Notes: generated from the letters alone by a model not told the origin. Shown: positions 29,484 to 38,662, counted from the first letter of the stretch. The stretch is DNA of 52,601 nt from Clostridiaceae bacterium AF10-41 (GCA_027686065.1 JAQCTH010000018.1:1-52601), one strand, 5' to 3'. Made by a program: numbers and translations.

Positions 29484-30425
29484 ATGAAAGTAGAAAAAAT
29501 ATCTTCTATTATAAATAAAGAAAAATTAAAAAAGAAATTTCTAGGCAATAATAATGATGGAATGGTATATAAAATATTTGTTTACTTTTTCTTAATTTCA
29601 GTTGGATTCATATTTCTATATCCATTACTTACAGTGATTTCATATAGTTTTAAAGATTCAAGCGATATAGTTAATCCATTAGTAAATTGGATACCATCCA
29701 AATTATATTTAGGAAATTATGAAAAAGCTTTCACAGTATTAAATTTTAAGAGTGTATTGTTCAAAACAATATATGTAACAGCTATTCCGGCTTTAATTCA
29801 AACAATATCATGCTCTTTAATTGGGTATGGATTTGCAAGATTTAAGTTTACAGGGAAAAATGTATTATTCTTCTTAGTAATTGCAACATTTATTATTCCC
29901 CCACAAATAACAGTAATACCGCAATTTTTAATGTTTAAGGATTTAGGTTTACTTGAAAGTATATTAGCATATATACTTCCTGCATTATTTGGGCAAGGTA
30001 TAAAAAGTGCTATATTTATATTAATATTCTTTCAATTTTTTAAGATGATACCAAAAGTATTGGAAGAAGCAGCTCAAGTTGATGGAGCAGGTGCATTTAG
30101 GATATTCTTTAAAATAGCAGTTCCAATGTCTGTACCAGCATATATAGTTTCATTCTTATTCTCATTTGTTTGGTACTGGAATGAAACTTATCTAGCAACT
30201 ATGTTCCTAGGTGGTGAAATCCAAACATTGCCTATGAAGCTTCAACAGTTTGCAGCAGCATTTCAAAAGCTATTCCCTGCAAATGTAGTAACAGGTCAAA
30301 GTTTAAATGAAGCAGTTGAAATGGCAGGGACATTTTTGAATATAATTCCTTTACTAATTGTATATTTTATAGCACAAAAATGGTTTGTTGAAGGAATTGA
30401 TAAAGTAGGTATTACTGGAGAATAA
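29484..30425 (+). CDS. ABC sugar transporter permease, second pair (MalG-like)
   Basis: Partner of the preceding permease, about 313 residues, with about six transmembrane helices. The EAA motif is EAAQVDGAGAFRIFFKIAVPMSVP near residue 195. It ends with VEGIDKVGITGE, typical of this permease family. A GTG at 29475 is in frame but too close to AAGG; the ATG at 29484 is preferred. It is the last gene of the transport operon, followed by a hairpin. Confidence 0.89.
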   Translation: MKVEKISSIINKEKLKKKFLGNNNDGMVYKIFVYFFLISVGFIFLYPLLTVISYSFKDSSDIVNPLVNWIPSKLYLGNYEKAFTVLNFKSVLFKTIYVTAIPALIQTISCSLIGYGFARFKFTGKNVLFFLVIATFIIPPQITVIPQFLMFKDLGLLESILAYILPALFGQGIKSAIFILIFFQFFKMIPKVLEEAAQVDGAGAFRIFFKIAVPMSVPAYIVSFLFSFVWYWNETYLATMFLGGEIQTLPMKLQQFAAAFQKLFPANVVTGQSLNEAVEMAGTFLNIIPLLIVYFIAQKWFVEGIDKVGITGE

Positions 30426-30434
30426 TAAGGCTAT

Positions 30435-30463
30435 AGCTTAGAAGGTAATCAACCTTCTAAGCT
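30435..30463 (+). terminator. Hairpin ending the transport operon
   Basis: Perfect 12-bp stem AGCTTAGAAGGT / ACCTTCTAAGCT with an AATCA loop, 10 bases after the last permease stop. Only a weak T-rich tail follows, so it may be a terminator or a 3'-end stabiliser. The 147 bp from here to lacI hold no gene; TATAAT at 30515-30520 may be the -10 of the lacI promoter, without a clear -35. Confidence 0.55.
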
Positions 30464-30610
30464 TCTTAAAATTACAGAAATTTAAGAAGAGATACTATAA
30501 CATATATGAATTTATATAATGTATATTAAAAATTATACTAACTAAGGATGAATATATGGTAGAATTTAGATAGGTGTATAGGTTATCATTTCAGAATTAA
30601 GGGGGACAAA

Positions 30611-31603
30611 ATGAGTAATATAAAGGATGTAGCAAAATTAGCAAATGTATCTATTTCTACTGTTTCTTATGCATTAAATAACACAGGAAATGTAAGTGAT
30701 GAAACTAAAAAGAAAATATTAGATGCAGCCAAAAAATTAGATTATAGGCCTAGTGGCATAGCAAGAAGTCTAAAGACTAAGAAAACAGAGATTATAGGAA
30801 TATTCTTAAATAATTTCAATGGTCCTATATATGGTGAAATTATAAGAGGAGTCAGAGATATAGCTAAATCAAATGGTTATGAGGTAGTTGTGGCTGAATG
30901 TATGGCTAGCAAAAACACAGTTACAAGACTATTCGGACAAAAAATAGTTGATGGAGCAATAGTCTTATCAGCAGATATAAGTGATAAGATTATAAAAGAG
31001 TATGCATCAAAAAGTTTTCCTATTGTAACATTAGATAGAGAACTAAAGGGAGACTTTATTTCAAGTGTTCTTATAGACAATAAAAATGCAGCATACAATG
31101 CAATAAAATTTATTGCAGAGCAAGGATATAAGGATATTCTATTAATAAATGGGCCTAAAGGAACTTACGATAGTGAAAAGCGTTATGAAGGATATCAAGA
31201 AGGAATTAAACAATATAATCTTAACTTAAAAGATGACTGGGATTGTATAGGAAACTTTGAAGAAGAAAGTGGATATAGAATATTAAAAAGGGTTATTGAG
31301 AGTGGTAACTTACCTGAAGTTGTTTGTGCAGCAAATGATGAAATGGCAATAGGGGCAATTAAAGCCTTAAAGGAACATAATATAAAAATACCTGAAGATG
31401 TAGCAGTTATTGGCTTTGATGATATTCCATTATGTGAATATATAACTCCAAAATTAACTACTATTAGAAGACCAGCTTATGATTTAGGTGTTTTAGCAAC
31501 ACATACTCTATTTAATAATCTAAAAGGAAATTATGATGGAAGAAGTAAAATGCTTTCTACAGAATTTATAATAAGAGAAACATTGGTAGAGAGAGAAAAA
31601 TAA
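30611..31603 (+). CDS. LacI-family transcriptional regulator
   Basis: DNA-binding repressor controlled by a sugar ligand. The N-terminal helix-turn-helix IKDVAKLANVSISTVSYALN (residues 3-22) is followed by the hinge helix region (YRPSGIARSLKT). A periplasmic-binding-protein-like ligand domain then runs from about 60 to 330, with DGAIVLSADI, VTLDREL, ANDEMAIGAIKAL and VIGFDDIPL signatures. The length of 330 residues is standard. It sits in the middle of the locus, between the transport operon and the first GH35 gene. The conserved palindrome GAAACGTTTC at promoters across the locus has the form expected for its operator. None is visible in front of its own gene. Confidence 0.92.
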   Translation: MSNIKDVAKLANVSISTVSYALNNTGNVSDETKKKILDAAKKLDYRPSGIARSLKTKKTEIIGIFLNNFNGPIYGEIIRGVRDIAKSNGYEVVVAECMASKNTVTRLFGQKIVDGAIVLSADISDKIIKEYASKSFPIVTLDRELKGDFISSVLIDNKNAAYNAIKFIAEQGYKDILLINGPKGTYDSEKRYEGYQEGIKQYNLNLKDDWDCIGNFEEESGYRILKRVIESGNLPEVVCAANDEMAIGAIKALKEHNIKIPEDVAVIGFDDIPLCEYITPKLTTIRRPAYDLGVLATHTLFNNLKGNYDGRSKMLSTEFIIRETLVEREK

Positions 31604-31620
31604 TTAGATATAATTTCATA

Positions 31621-31648
31621 AAAAATAGGCATTTAAATGTCTATTTTT
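31621..31648. terminator. Bidirectional-type terminator after lacI
   Basis: Stem AAAAATAGGCAT / ATGTCTATTTTT, 12 bp including one G-T pair, with a TTAA loop and a T run on the 3' side. It separates lacI from the GH35 gene, which starts 39 bp later. Confidence 0.7.
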
Positions 31649-31687
31649 TATGAATAAAAGGAAAAAAGATTTCTGAAGGAGAGAGTA

Positions 31688-34039
31688 ATGATAGAAGTTA
31701 AAAATAATACTATTAATATCAATGGTATTGAAGAATTCATTTTTGGAGGCGAAATTCATTATTTTAGGACTCCAAAAAGTAATTGGAGAATGCTTATAAG
31801 AAAGGCAAAAGAAGCAGGATGTAACCTAATAAGCACATATATACCTTGGTGCTGGCATGAATTTGAAGAAGGTAAATTTGATTTTATTGGCAAAACCATG
31901 GAAGAAAGAAATTTAGTTGAATTTTTAAAAATACTTAAAGAAGAGGAAGTCTATTGTATTGTTAGGCCAGGCCCTTATGTAATGTCAGAAATCAAAAATG
32001 AAGGAATTCCTCAGTGGTTATTAGACAAGTATGAAGATATAATAGCTAAAGATATAGATGGAAATAAACATGATACAAAGGTTATTTCTTATATGCATGA
32101 AACATATTTAGAAAGAGTTAAGATTTGGTATGAGGAAGTCTGTAATATCTTAGATTATTATCAGTTCACTAAAAATGGTAGTATTATAATGGTACAGCTT
32201 GATAATGAAGTTGGAATGCTACAATGGGTTACTAATAAGGCAGATTATAATAAAGCTACAACTAATTACTTTAAAGAATATTTAATTGAAAAATATAAAT
32301 CCTTAGATGAAATTAATAAGATATTACAAATATCAGCAAAAGGTATAGATGAAGTCATTAATGAATATTTATTGAGATCTAATTATATAGATGAAAAAAT
32401 TTCATTAAAAATAGGAAGAGAATATAGCAAATTTATGCGAGGTTATTTTAGAAAATATATAGAAGCATTAAAAGGGTATGCAGAAGAATGTGGTATTGAA
32501 GTTCCTTTTATAGTAAATGTTCATGGATTTGAAGATCATGGCAACTCAGGAAGAGGGATAAGATATCCAATAGGATTATCTCAGTTATATGAAGCAGGAA
32601 AGATACCTAATGTAATATTAGCAGGAGATTATTATATAAGAAATATATCTTTTGATAATTATCCAGATCTTATAATATCTAATGCTTTTGCTAAAGCAAT
32701 ACAAAATGAAGAACAACCTTTATTTTCTGCAGAATTTCAAGGGGGAGGATTATCCGATAGACCAAGACTTCAGCCATCTGATATAGATTTAAGTACAAGA
32801 GTTTGTATAGCAAGTGAAATGAATGCAATAAATTATTATATGTTTTGCTCAGGAGAGAATTATGAAAATATAGGGCTCTTTGGAAGACGGCATGAATGGC
32901 AAGCGCCATTAAAGATTAATGGTGAGGTAAGACCACACTATAATAAAATAAAATCTATAGGAGAAATATTAAATACTATAGGACGAGAATTAGTTAAGAC
33001 AAAGAAAGTAAATGATATTTATATAGGATTTAATCCAGATTATTATATGAATGAGTATAAAAGTTTGAAAGATGCACCTGTATTAGATGGCATAGCAGGA
33101 ATGAGAGATGCATTTCAATATGATGGAATGTTAAAATCCCTAACTCAAGCTAATATATCATATGAAGCCATAGATTTAGTAACTAAGGATATAGATGTTG
33201 ATAAAGTAAAAACCTTATGGGTATTTTCTTCTGAATATATGGATAGATATATGCAAGAAAAGTTAAAACAATACGTAGAAAAAGGCGGGACTTTAGTATT
33301 GTATCCAACTGTGCCTAAGTATGAATTAAATGGAGATGAATGTACACTATTAAAAGATTTCTTAAATATAGAAATTAAAGAAAGTAGATGGGGAAGATTA
33401 TATCCTAAGATACTTCATATGGATTCTGTATTTTCAAGTTTCGAAACGATTCTTGAGAATGTTAAGGGTGAAGTTATTGCTATCGATGAAGATGGCAGTC
33501 CTTGTGGATTTATTAATAATGTGAGTAAGGGTAGAATACTTTATTTAGGGGTTGGAAATTGTCAAGACTATAATTATAAAATAGATTTAGTAAAAGAATT
33601 ATGCAAAAAGTTAGGTGTAACTATGTCTATAGAGGTAAATGATACTTGGATTAATGCATCTTTAAGAGAAGGAAAAGATACATCATTTATATTGATAAAT
33701 AATTTTGATGAAATAGATAAAGATTTAAAAGTTATGATAAAAGGAAAAGAAGCATTTAATGGAAATCTTGTATCTATAAAAGGGAGAAACGGAGTTATAC
33801 TTCCAGTTAATTTTAAAATCTCTAAAAAAATAAATATTAATTGGGCAACAGCAGAACTAACATCTATAGAAAAAGGTGAAGAAACAATTCTTGAATTTAG
33901 CACTATAAGAGGAAAAGAATATAACTTTTCTTTAACTTTGGACAATGGTAGTTTAAAAATTGAAGGTGCTTCAATAATAGATAATAATAAAGAATTAAAA
34001 GTATTAGCAAATGAAGATAAAATAAAAATTATTATATAA
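31688..34039 (+). CDS. GH35-family glycosidase, first copy
   Basis: Member of the GH35 (beta-galactosidase-type) family, 783 residues, with no signal peptide and therefore cytoplasmic. The N-terminal TIM barrel shows GGEIHYFRTPKSNW, STYIPWCWHEFEEGKFDF and RPGPYVMSEIKNEGIPQWL, all GH35 signatures. The acid/base is expected at E174 in QLDNEVGM, and the nucleophile at about E349 in FSAEFQGGG. A C-terminal part with a glutamine-amidotransferase-like flavodoxin segment (about 505-640) and a beta domain follows. It is a paralogue of the gene at 41085. The substrate is uncertain: the standard name is beta-galactosidase, but the locus points to beta-glucans or galactose-bearing side chains. Confidence 0.8.
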   Translation: MIEVKNNTININGIEEFIFGGEIHYFRTPKSNWRMLIRKAKEAGCNLISTYIPWCWHEFEEGKFDFIGKTMEERNLVEFLKILKEEEVYCIVRPGPYVMSEIKNEGIPQWLLDKYEDIIAKDIDGNKHDTKVISYMHETYLERVKIWYEEVCNILDYYQFTKNGSIIMVQLDNEVGMLQWVTNKADYNKATTNYFKEYLIEKYKSLDEINKILQISAKGIDEVINEYLLRSNYIDEKISLKIGREYSKFMRGYFRKYIEALKGYAEECGIEVPFIVNVHGFEDHGNSGRGIRYPIGLSQLYEAGKIPNVILAGDYYIRNISFDNYPDLIISNAFAKAIQNEEQPLFSAEFQGGGLSDRPRLQPSDIDLSTRVCIASEMNAINYYMFCSGENYENIGLFGRRHEWQAPLKINGEVRPHYNKIKSIGEILNTIGRELVKTKKVNDIYIGFNPDYYMNEYKSLKDAPVLDGIAGMRDAFQYDGMLKSLTQANISYEAIDLVTKDIDVDKVKTLWVFSSEYMDRYMQEKLKQYVEKGGTLVLYPTVPKYELNGDECTLLKDFLNIEIKESRWGRLYPKILHMDSVFSSFETILENVKGEVIAIDEDGSPCGFINNVSKGRILYLGVGNCQDYNYKIDLVKELCKKLGVTMSIEVNDTWINASLREGKDTSFILINNFDEIDKDLKVMIKGKEAFNGNLVSIKGRNGVILPVNFKISKKININWATAELTSIEKGEETILEFSTIRGKEYNFSLTLDNGSLKIEGASIIDNNKELKVLANEDKIKIII

Positions 34040-34046
34040 AATTAAA

Positions 34047-34078
34047 AATGGAGGAAATATTAAATTACTTCCTCCATT
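34047..34078. terminator. Shared terminator between GH35 and the esterase
   Basis: Stem AATGGAGGAA / TTCCTCCATT, 10 bp, between two convergent genes. On the minus strand it is followed by TTTTTAAT, and on the plus strand by an AT-rich tail. Confidence 0.6.
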
Positions 34079-34090
34079 AATAAATTAAAT

Positions 34091-34834
34091 TTATTTTTTC
34101 ATAAAGTTAAGAAATTCAGCTATAGATTTACTCCAGTAATCCCAATCGTGAACCCCAGGACCTTCAATATAGGTAAAGTCGTAGTTAATAGAAGATAAAT
34201 GATCTTTAAACCTTACATTATCCTCATATAAATGGTCTTCAGTACCACACATTAGAAATATATCAAGATCATATTGTTTATCATTAAGGACATCTGAAGA
34301 TATTTTAAATAAATCATGTTTGCTGCCTCTTAATTTGCTGATATCTCCAAAGGTTAAATCAAATCTAAATATAGCATTATCTCTTTTAGGTGTTAATTCA
34401 GCAATATCAGTTGCTCCTGAAAATGATCCAACTAATGAATATTTATCTTTGTTTTTTAATGCTATTTTCAATGCACCATATCCTCCCATAGATAAGCCTG
34501 CTATGAAAGTATTCTTTCTATCTTTAGATACTTTGTAGGTATTTTCTATAAAGGATTTTAATTCTTCTGATATGAAATCTTCATATTGTGGACCATTTAA
34601 TGCATTAGTATAGAAACTTTGTTCACCCCTTGGAAAAACAATAATAAAATTATGATTAGCAGCTAATTCTTTAATAGGTGAAAGATTAAGCCAATCATTT
34701 TCATTTCCGTAAGCACCATGTAAAAGATATAAAGTTCCAGTGGAATCATTTACATTGTCCGTAGGAATTAATACATTAAAGCTTGTACTATAACCAAGAG
34801 ATTTTGATTTAATTGTATGATTAATAATTTTCAT
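34091..34834 (-). CDS. Alpha/beta-hydrolase esterase (esterase D / tributyrin esterase-like)
   Basis: A 247-residue cytoplasmic serine esterase of the Esterase (PF00756-type) family. The nucleophile Ser is S115 in AGLSMGGYGA. The probable triad partners are D200 in MCGTEDHLY and H229 in GPGVHDWDYW. The oxyanion region YLLHGAYGNENDW is also present. It may remove acyl groups (acetyl or succinyl decorations) from imported oligosaccharides; cyclic beta-1,2-glucans are often succinylated, so this fits, but it is inference. It is the only glycan-processing gene on the minus strand and is divergent from GH31 with a shared operator between them. Confidence 0.82.
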   Translation of the reverse strand: MKIINHTIKSKSLGYSTSFNVLIPTDNVNDSTGTLYLLHGAYGNENDWLNLSPIKELAANHNFIIVFPRGEQSFYTNALNGPQYEDFISEELKSFIENTYKVSKDRKNTFIAGLSMGGYGALKIALKNKDKYSLVGSFSGATDIAELTPKRDNAIFRFDLTFGDISKLRGSKHDLFKISSDVLNDKQYDLDIFLMCGTEDHLYEDNVRFKDHLSSINYDFTYIEGPGVHDWDYWSKSIAEFLNFMKK

Positions 34835-34854
34835 TTTAATACCCCTTCCGATTC

Positions 34855-34864
34855 GAAACGTTTG
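34855..34864. promoter_or_regulatory. LacI-type operator, site 4
   Basis: GAAACGTTTG, nine of ten matches to the core, in the 87-bp gap between the divergent esterase and GH31 genes. It overlaps the expected transcription start of the esterase and the -35 region of a weak GH31 promoter (TTGATA at 34862, TAAAAT at 34884, 16-bp spacer), so one site could control both genes. Confidence 0.65.
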
Positions 34865-34869
34865 ATATT

Positions 34870-34897
34870 ATTATAACATAAACTAAAATATATTCAA
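34870..34897 (-). promoter_or_regulatory. Probable promoter of the esterase gene
   Basis: On the minus strand, TTGAAT (34892-34897) and TATAAT (34870-34875) with a 16-bp spacer, facing the esterase gene. The operator lies immediately downstream. Confidence 0.55.
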
Positions 34898-34921
34898 TAT
34901 ATTTGAAAAAAAGGAGAAATT

Positions 34922-37303
34922 ATGATTAAAGGATATAAACATTTTAAACCTAATTGTAACCCAAAAGCTAATGAAGAAAATATAATTGTTAAGGATAATA
35001 TAAGACTAACAGTTATAGGGAGTAATCTTATAAGAGTAGAATATGGTCCAAATAAAACATTTCAAGATGAACCAAGTCAAACTATATTAAATAGAGATTT
35101 GGGCAAGGTTGATTTTAATGTTATAGAAAATGAAAATATACTAAAGGTAGAAACAGATGAACTTTTGGTTAATTATAAATTAGATAGCCAAGAGCTAAAT
35201 GAAGATAATTTTTGGATAACAATAAAAAAAGATAATAAAATGTGGAGATATTCTGATATTCAAAAGAATAATTTAAAAGGCACTATAACTACCTTAGATA
35301 ATATAAATGGGGAAGTGGAACTACCAGATGGTTTTATTTCTAAGGATGGATGGACAATAATAGATGACTCTAAGACTTTAATTATCACCGAAGATGGAGG
35401 AATTAAAAGACGAAACAATTTAGATAATAAGGATTTATACTTTATATACTATAGAGATGACTATAAGTCATTTTTAAAAGATTTTTTTAGCATAGCAGGA
35501 CAATCGCCTATGTTACCTAGATATGCTTTGGGAAATTGGTGGAGTAGGTATTTTGTTTATAGAGATAAAGAATTATTAAATTTAATGGATGATTTTAAAG
35601 ATCATGATATCCCGTTATCTGTATGTATTGTAGATATGGATTGGCATACTCCAGTATGGTGGACAGGATATTCATGGAATAGAAATTTATTTAAGAATCC
35701 AAAAGATTTTATAAGTAAGCTTCATGAAAGAGGATTAAAAACTGCTTTAAATCTACATCCAGCCCAAGGCCTTGGAAGTCATGAGGAAATGTATGAAGAA
35801 GTAGCTGAAATAGTAGGGATGGATCCAAAGACGAAGGAGACAATAGAATTTAATCCAGATGATGAAAATTATTTAAAAGGATATTTTGAGTTAATGCATC
35901 ATCCAAAGGAAACTGAGGGAATAGATTTTTGGTGGATGGATTGGCAACAAGAAAAAGTGTTAAAAATAGAAGAACTAGAAGTGTTATGGTGGTTAAATCA
36001 TATTCACTATATGGATTTAGGTAGAGATGGAATAAAGAGACCAATGATGTTTTCTAGATGGAGTAAGACAGGAAATCATAGATATCCTATAGGCTTCTCT
36101 GGAGATACAATAGTAAGCTGGGAATCTTTAGCCTTTCAACCGTACTTCACTTCAACTGCAGCCAATGTTGGATGTTTTTGGTGGAGCCATGATATTGGAG
36201 GACATATGTGTGGAATAGAAAGTGGAGAAATATTTACAAGATGGGTTCAATTTGGAGTATTTAGTCCAATATTTAGAATTCATAGTGCTAAAAATATATT
36301 TCAAGATAGAAGACCATGGGCTTACGATAAAGAATGCTATCATATAATAAAAAAATATATGAACTTAAGACATAAAATGATTCCGTATATGTATTCTATA
36401 AACTATAAAAGTAAGGAAGGGATACCGTTAGTAGCACCTATGTATTATTATAGTTCAGAAGAAAAAGCATATCATCGTAAAAATCAGTATTATTTTGGAA
36501 CTGAATTAGTAGTTTCACCGTATGTATCTGAAAAATTGGAGAAAGTCAATCTTACAAGAGGAAGTATATGGTTACCAGAGGGAGAATGGTTCAATTTATT
36601 TAACGGAGAGCATTTTAAAGGTGGTAGAGATTATGTACTTTATGGTAAGCTCGAAGAAGTTCCTGTATTTGCTAAAGGGGGGGCTATTGTACCGCTAAAT
36701 AAAACATCAGATTTTGGAGATATAGCTAATCCAAGTCATTTGGAGTTAATAATATTTCCTGGGGCAAGTAATTCCTTTGAATTATATGAAGATGATGGAG
36801 AAACACAAAAATATTTATCTGGAGAGTATTGCGTAACAACAATTTCTCAAGAAAGCAAAAATAATATAATGAAAATAAAGATAGATTCTCCAAAGGAAAA
36901 TAATAAATTAATACCTGAAAATAGAAAATATAGTTTTGACATTAAGGGAATTAATAGTCCACTTTATGTAAAAGCAAAAATAAATAACAAAGATATAAGT
37001 GTGAGATATACTTATATAAAGGAAGAAGCAACTATAAAAATTGAAGAACTTATTTTAGGAAATAATAATGGATTAACTATAGAATTAGAAACTCAAGGAT
37101 ATATAGTAAACAAGGATTGCAGGCAAAAAGAAAAGTTGAAAAATCTATTGATGAGTTGTAGTTTACCAAATACTGATAAGGCCTGGATATACGATAATTA
37201 TGAAATATTAGTTGAAAATATTCAAATTTTAGATACTCTTTTAGAAGTTCCAGTAACAGGAAATATAAAAGAAGCTATAATTGATGTTATCAATAATAGA
37301 TAG
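34922..37303 (+). CDS. GH31-family alpha-glycosidase
   Basis: A 793-residue cytoplasmic glycosidase. The N-terminal beta-sandwich is followed by the GH31 TIM barrel: LPRYALGNWWSRYFVY, VDMDWHTPVWWTGYSWN, FWWMDWQQ with the nucleophile at D340, FSRWSKTGNHRYPIGFSGDTIVSW with the acid/base at about D395, and FRIHSAKNIFQDRRPW. C-terminal beta domains follow, including a segment ELYEDDGETQKY (DUF5110-like). The nucleophile motif differs from the common WxDMNE form, so the substrate cannot be named. Possible roles are removal of alpha-linked glucose or xylose decorations, or cleavage of an alpha linkage in a cyclic glucan. It starts behind AAAAGGAG. Confidence 0.82.
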   Translation: MIKGYKHFKPNCNPKANEENIIVKDNIRLTVIGSNLIRVEYGPNKTFQDEPSQTILNRDLGKVDFNVIENENILKVETDELLVNYKLDSQELNEDNFWITIKKDNKMWRYSDIQKNNLKGTITTLDNINGEVELPDGFISKDGWTIIDDSKTLIITEDGGIKRRNNLDNKDLYFIYYRDDYKSFLKDFFSIAGQSPMLPRYALGNWWSRYFVYRDKELLNLMDDFKDHDIPLSVCIVDMDWHTPVWWTGYSWNRNLFKNPKDFISKLHERGLKTALNLHPAQGLGSHEEMYEEVAEIVGMDPKTKETIEFNPDDENYLKGYFELMHHPKETEGIDFWWMDWQQEKVLKIEELEVLWWLNHIHYMDLGRDGIKRPMMFSRWSKTGNHRYPIGFSGDTIVSWESLAFQPYFTSTAANVGCFWWSHDIGGHMCGIESGEIFTRWVQFGVFSPIFRIHSAKNIFQDRRPWAYDKECYHIIKKYMNLRHKMIPYMYSINYKSKEGIPLVAPMYYYSSEEKAYHRKNQYYFGTELVVSPYVSEKLEKVNLTRGSIWLPEGEWFNLFNGEHFKGGRDYVLYGKLEEVPVFAKGGAIVPLNKTSDFGDIANPSHLELIIFPGASNSFELYEDDGETQKYLSGEYCVTTISQESKNNIMKIKIDSPKENNKLIPENRKYSFDIKGINSPLYVKAKINNKDISVRYTYIKEEATIKIEELILGNNNGLTIELETQGYIVNKDCRQKEKLKNLLMSCSLPNTDKAWIYDNYEILVENIQILDTLLEVPVTGNIKEAIIDVINNR

Positions 37304-37320
37304 TTAAAAATTATTAATAA

Positions 37321-37358
37321 AAGCTATACTATAAAAAATATTTTTTGTAGTATAGCTT
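37321..37358. terminator. Bidirectional terminator between GH31 and AraC
   Basis: Stem AAGCTATACTA / TAGTATAGCTT (11 bp), extended by an inner A-run/T-run pairing. It lies between two convergent genes, 17 bp after the GH31 stop. Confidence 0.75.
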
Positions 37359-37433
37359 AATTTATTTATTAAATTAATATATGTAAATTTTTTTATTATA
37401 TAAGTTGCAATAAATAGTCTATACTTAGCTAAA

Positions 37434-38285
37434 TCACCTGTAGGATGCCCTAAATTTATTAGGAGATACACCATAAAATTTTTTGAAATGTTTGCTGAAA
37501 TAGTAGGGATCATTATATCCAACCATTTTAGCAACAGTTTTTATAGCTAAATTTTCTTTTTCTAAAAGCTCTTTAGCTTTTGATAAACGAATATTTATAA
37601 GATAATTTATAGGGGAATCTCCCATAAGCTCTTTAAATATTTTAGATATATAAACAGGACTTAGATACATGTTTTGAGATATTGTGTTTAAAGAAATATC
37701 ATTCATAAAATTTTTTTCAAAGTAATCTGTAATATTTTTAACTAGCACTTTATTTTCATGAGAATTAAAAGATAAACCGGATTGGACAGTCTTACCTTCA
37801 TCTTCATTGATTTCTCTAGAAATTATAATTAATAATTTCATAATTAGGGCTTTTAGCATGAAGTGAGAATTGTGTGCATGACTACTTTGCTCAGAGATTA
37901 TTTCCTCACAACACTTTAAAAATTCATCTTTATATTTAATGAATGTTAATATACCATCACCATTAAAGTTAATTGAATTTTTGTTATTAAATAAATTTAT
38001 ATTGTTTAGTCCTATATGTAGTTCATGACAAATAGTATCTTTATTAAGTAATTCTTGATGGTATATTCCTTTGTTAAATATCAAGGCTTGCCCCTTTTTT
38101 ACGTTGTATAATTTGTCATTAATTAAATAATCTACATTGCCTGACAAGATAACAGATATTTCAATCATATCTGTATGACAATGATACTCCGTTTGAGGTA
38201 TTTCACCTGAATAGCTATATTTTCCATCAAATAAGAATAGAATTTGAGGATTATAATTATCTATATTATTTTCATTTTCAAACAT
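37434..38285 (-). CDS. AraC-family transcriptional regulator
   Basis: A 283-residue regulator. The N-terminal cupin-like sensing domain shows TEYHCHTDMIEISVILSG and KKGQALIFNKGIYH. The C-terminal pair of helix-turn-helix motifs is complete: LNTISQNMYLSPVYISKIFK and IKTVAKMVGYNDPYYFSKHF, followed by GVSPNKFR. It is divergent from the GH3 gene across a 515-bp spacer with operator copies on both sides, so LacI may control it. It probably activates part of the locus in response to a sugar, but no AraC site could be defined. Confidence 0.9.
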   Translation of the reverse strand: MFENENNIDNYNPQILFLFDGKYSYSGEIPQTEYHCHTDMIEISVILSGNVDYLINDKLYNVKKGQALIFNKGIYHQELLNKDTICHELHIGLNNINLFNNKNSINFNGDGILTFIKYKDEFLKCCEEIISEQSSHAHNSHFMLKALIMKLLIIISREINEDEGKTVQSGLSFNSHENKVLVKNITDYFEKNFMNDISLNTISQNMYLSPVYISKIFKELMGDSPINYLINIRLSKAKELLEKENLAIKTVAKMVGYNDPYYFSKHFKKFYGVSPNKFRASYR

Positions 38286-38313
38286 AAAATAAATCTCCTT
38301 ATGAAATCAATAA

Positions 38314-38323
38314 GAAACGTTTT
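38314..38323. promoter_or_regulatory. LacI-type operator, site 5
   Basis: GAAACGTTTT, nine of ten matches, 28 bases upstream of the AraC gene start on its 5' side, between its ribosome site and any promoter. Confidence 0.55.
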
Positions 38324-38590
38324 TATAAAAAAATACATCTTTAGTTTAATATAATACATTTTTATTTTCAATAAACTTTTTATAATTAAATTATATAGTA
38401 GAAAGAAAAAAGGAGGGAGTATAATAAGGGTTATAAGGGAAAAAAGCAAATAATCAAATAATATTTATCATATAAATCACAATTTATAATTATAAATATT
38501 AAAAACAATAATAGATAAGCGAAAAAGTAATGCTTAGAGTAGTATTAAAAGAAATAAAATAAAAAAAGTAATTAAAAATTTAAAATACTA

Positions 38591-38617
38591 TTGTAAAAAA
38601 GATCAAAAGAATATAAT
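38591..38617 (+). promoter_or_regulatory. Possible promoter of the GH3 gene
   Basis: TTGTAA (38591-38596), a 15-bp spacer, and TATAAT (38612-38617). The spacer is short for sigma-A. The two downstream operators fit transcription from here. The rest of the 515-bp gap (38286-38800) is AT-rich and shows no gene or RNA that I can recognise. Confidence 0.35.
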
Positions 38618-38662
38618 ATGTAAGTATAAAGTAAAACCTTTACATCAACATTCACTAATATA

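Noticed and set aside
33440..33451. Operator-like TTTCGAAACG inside the first GH35 gene, and CAGAAACGTTTATG near 15185 inside GH94
   Set aside because: Both are within coding sequence, imperfect and not near a promoter; treated as chance matches.
38261..38449. 62-codon hydrophobic open frame on the minus strand before the AraC gene
   Set aside because: It overlaps the AraC start and its operator region, consists of AT-rich Leu/Ile/Phe/Lys composition and has no convincing ribosome site.
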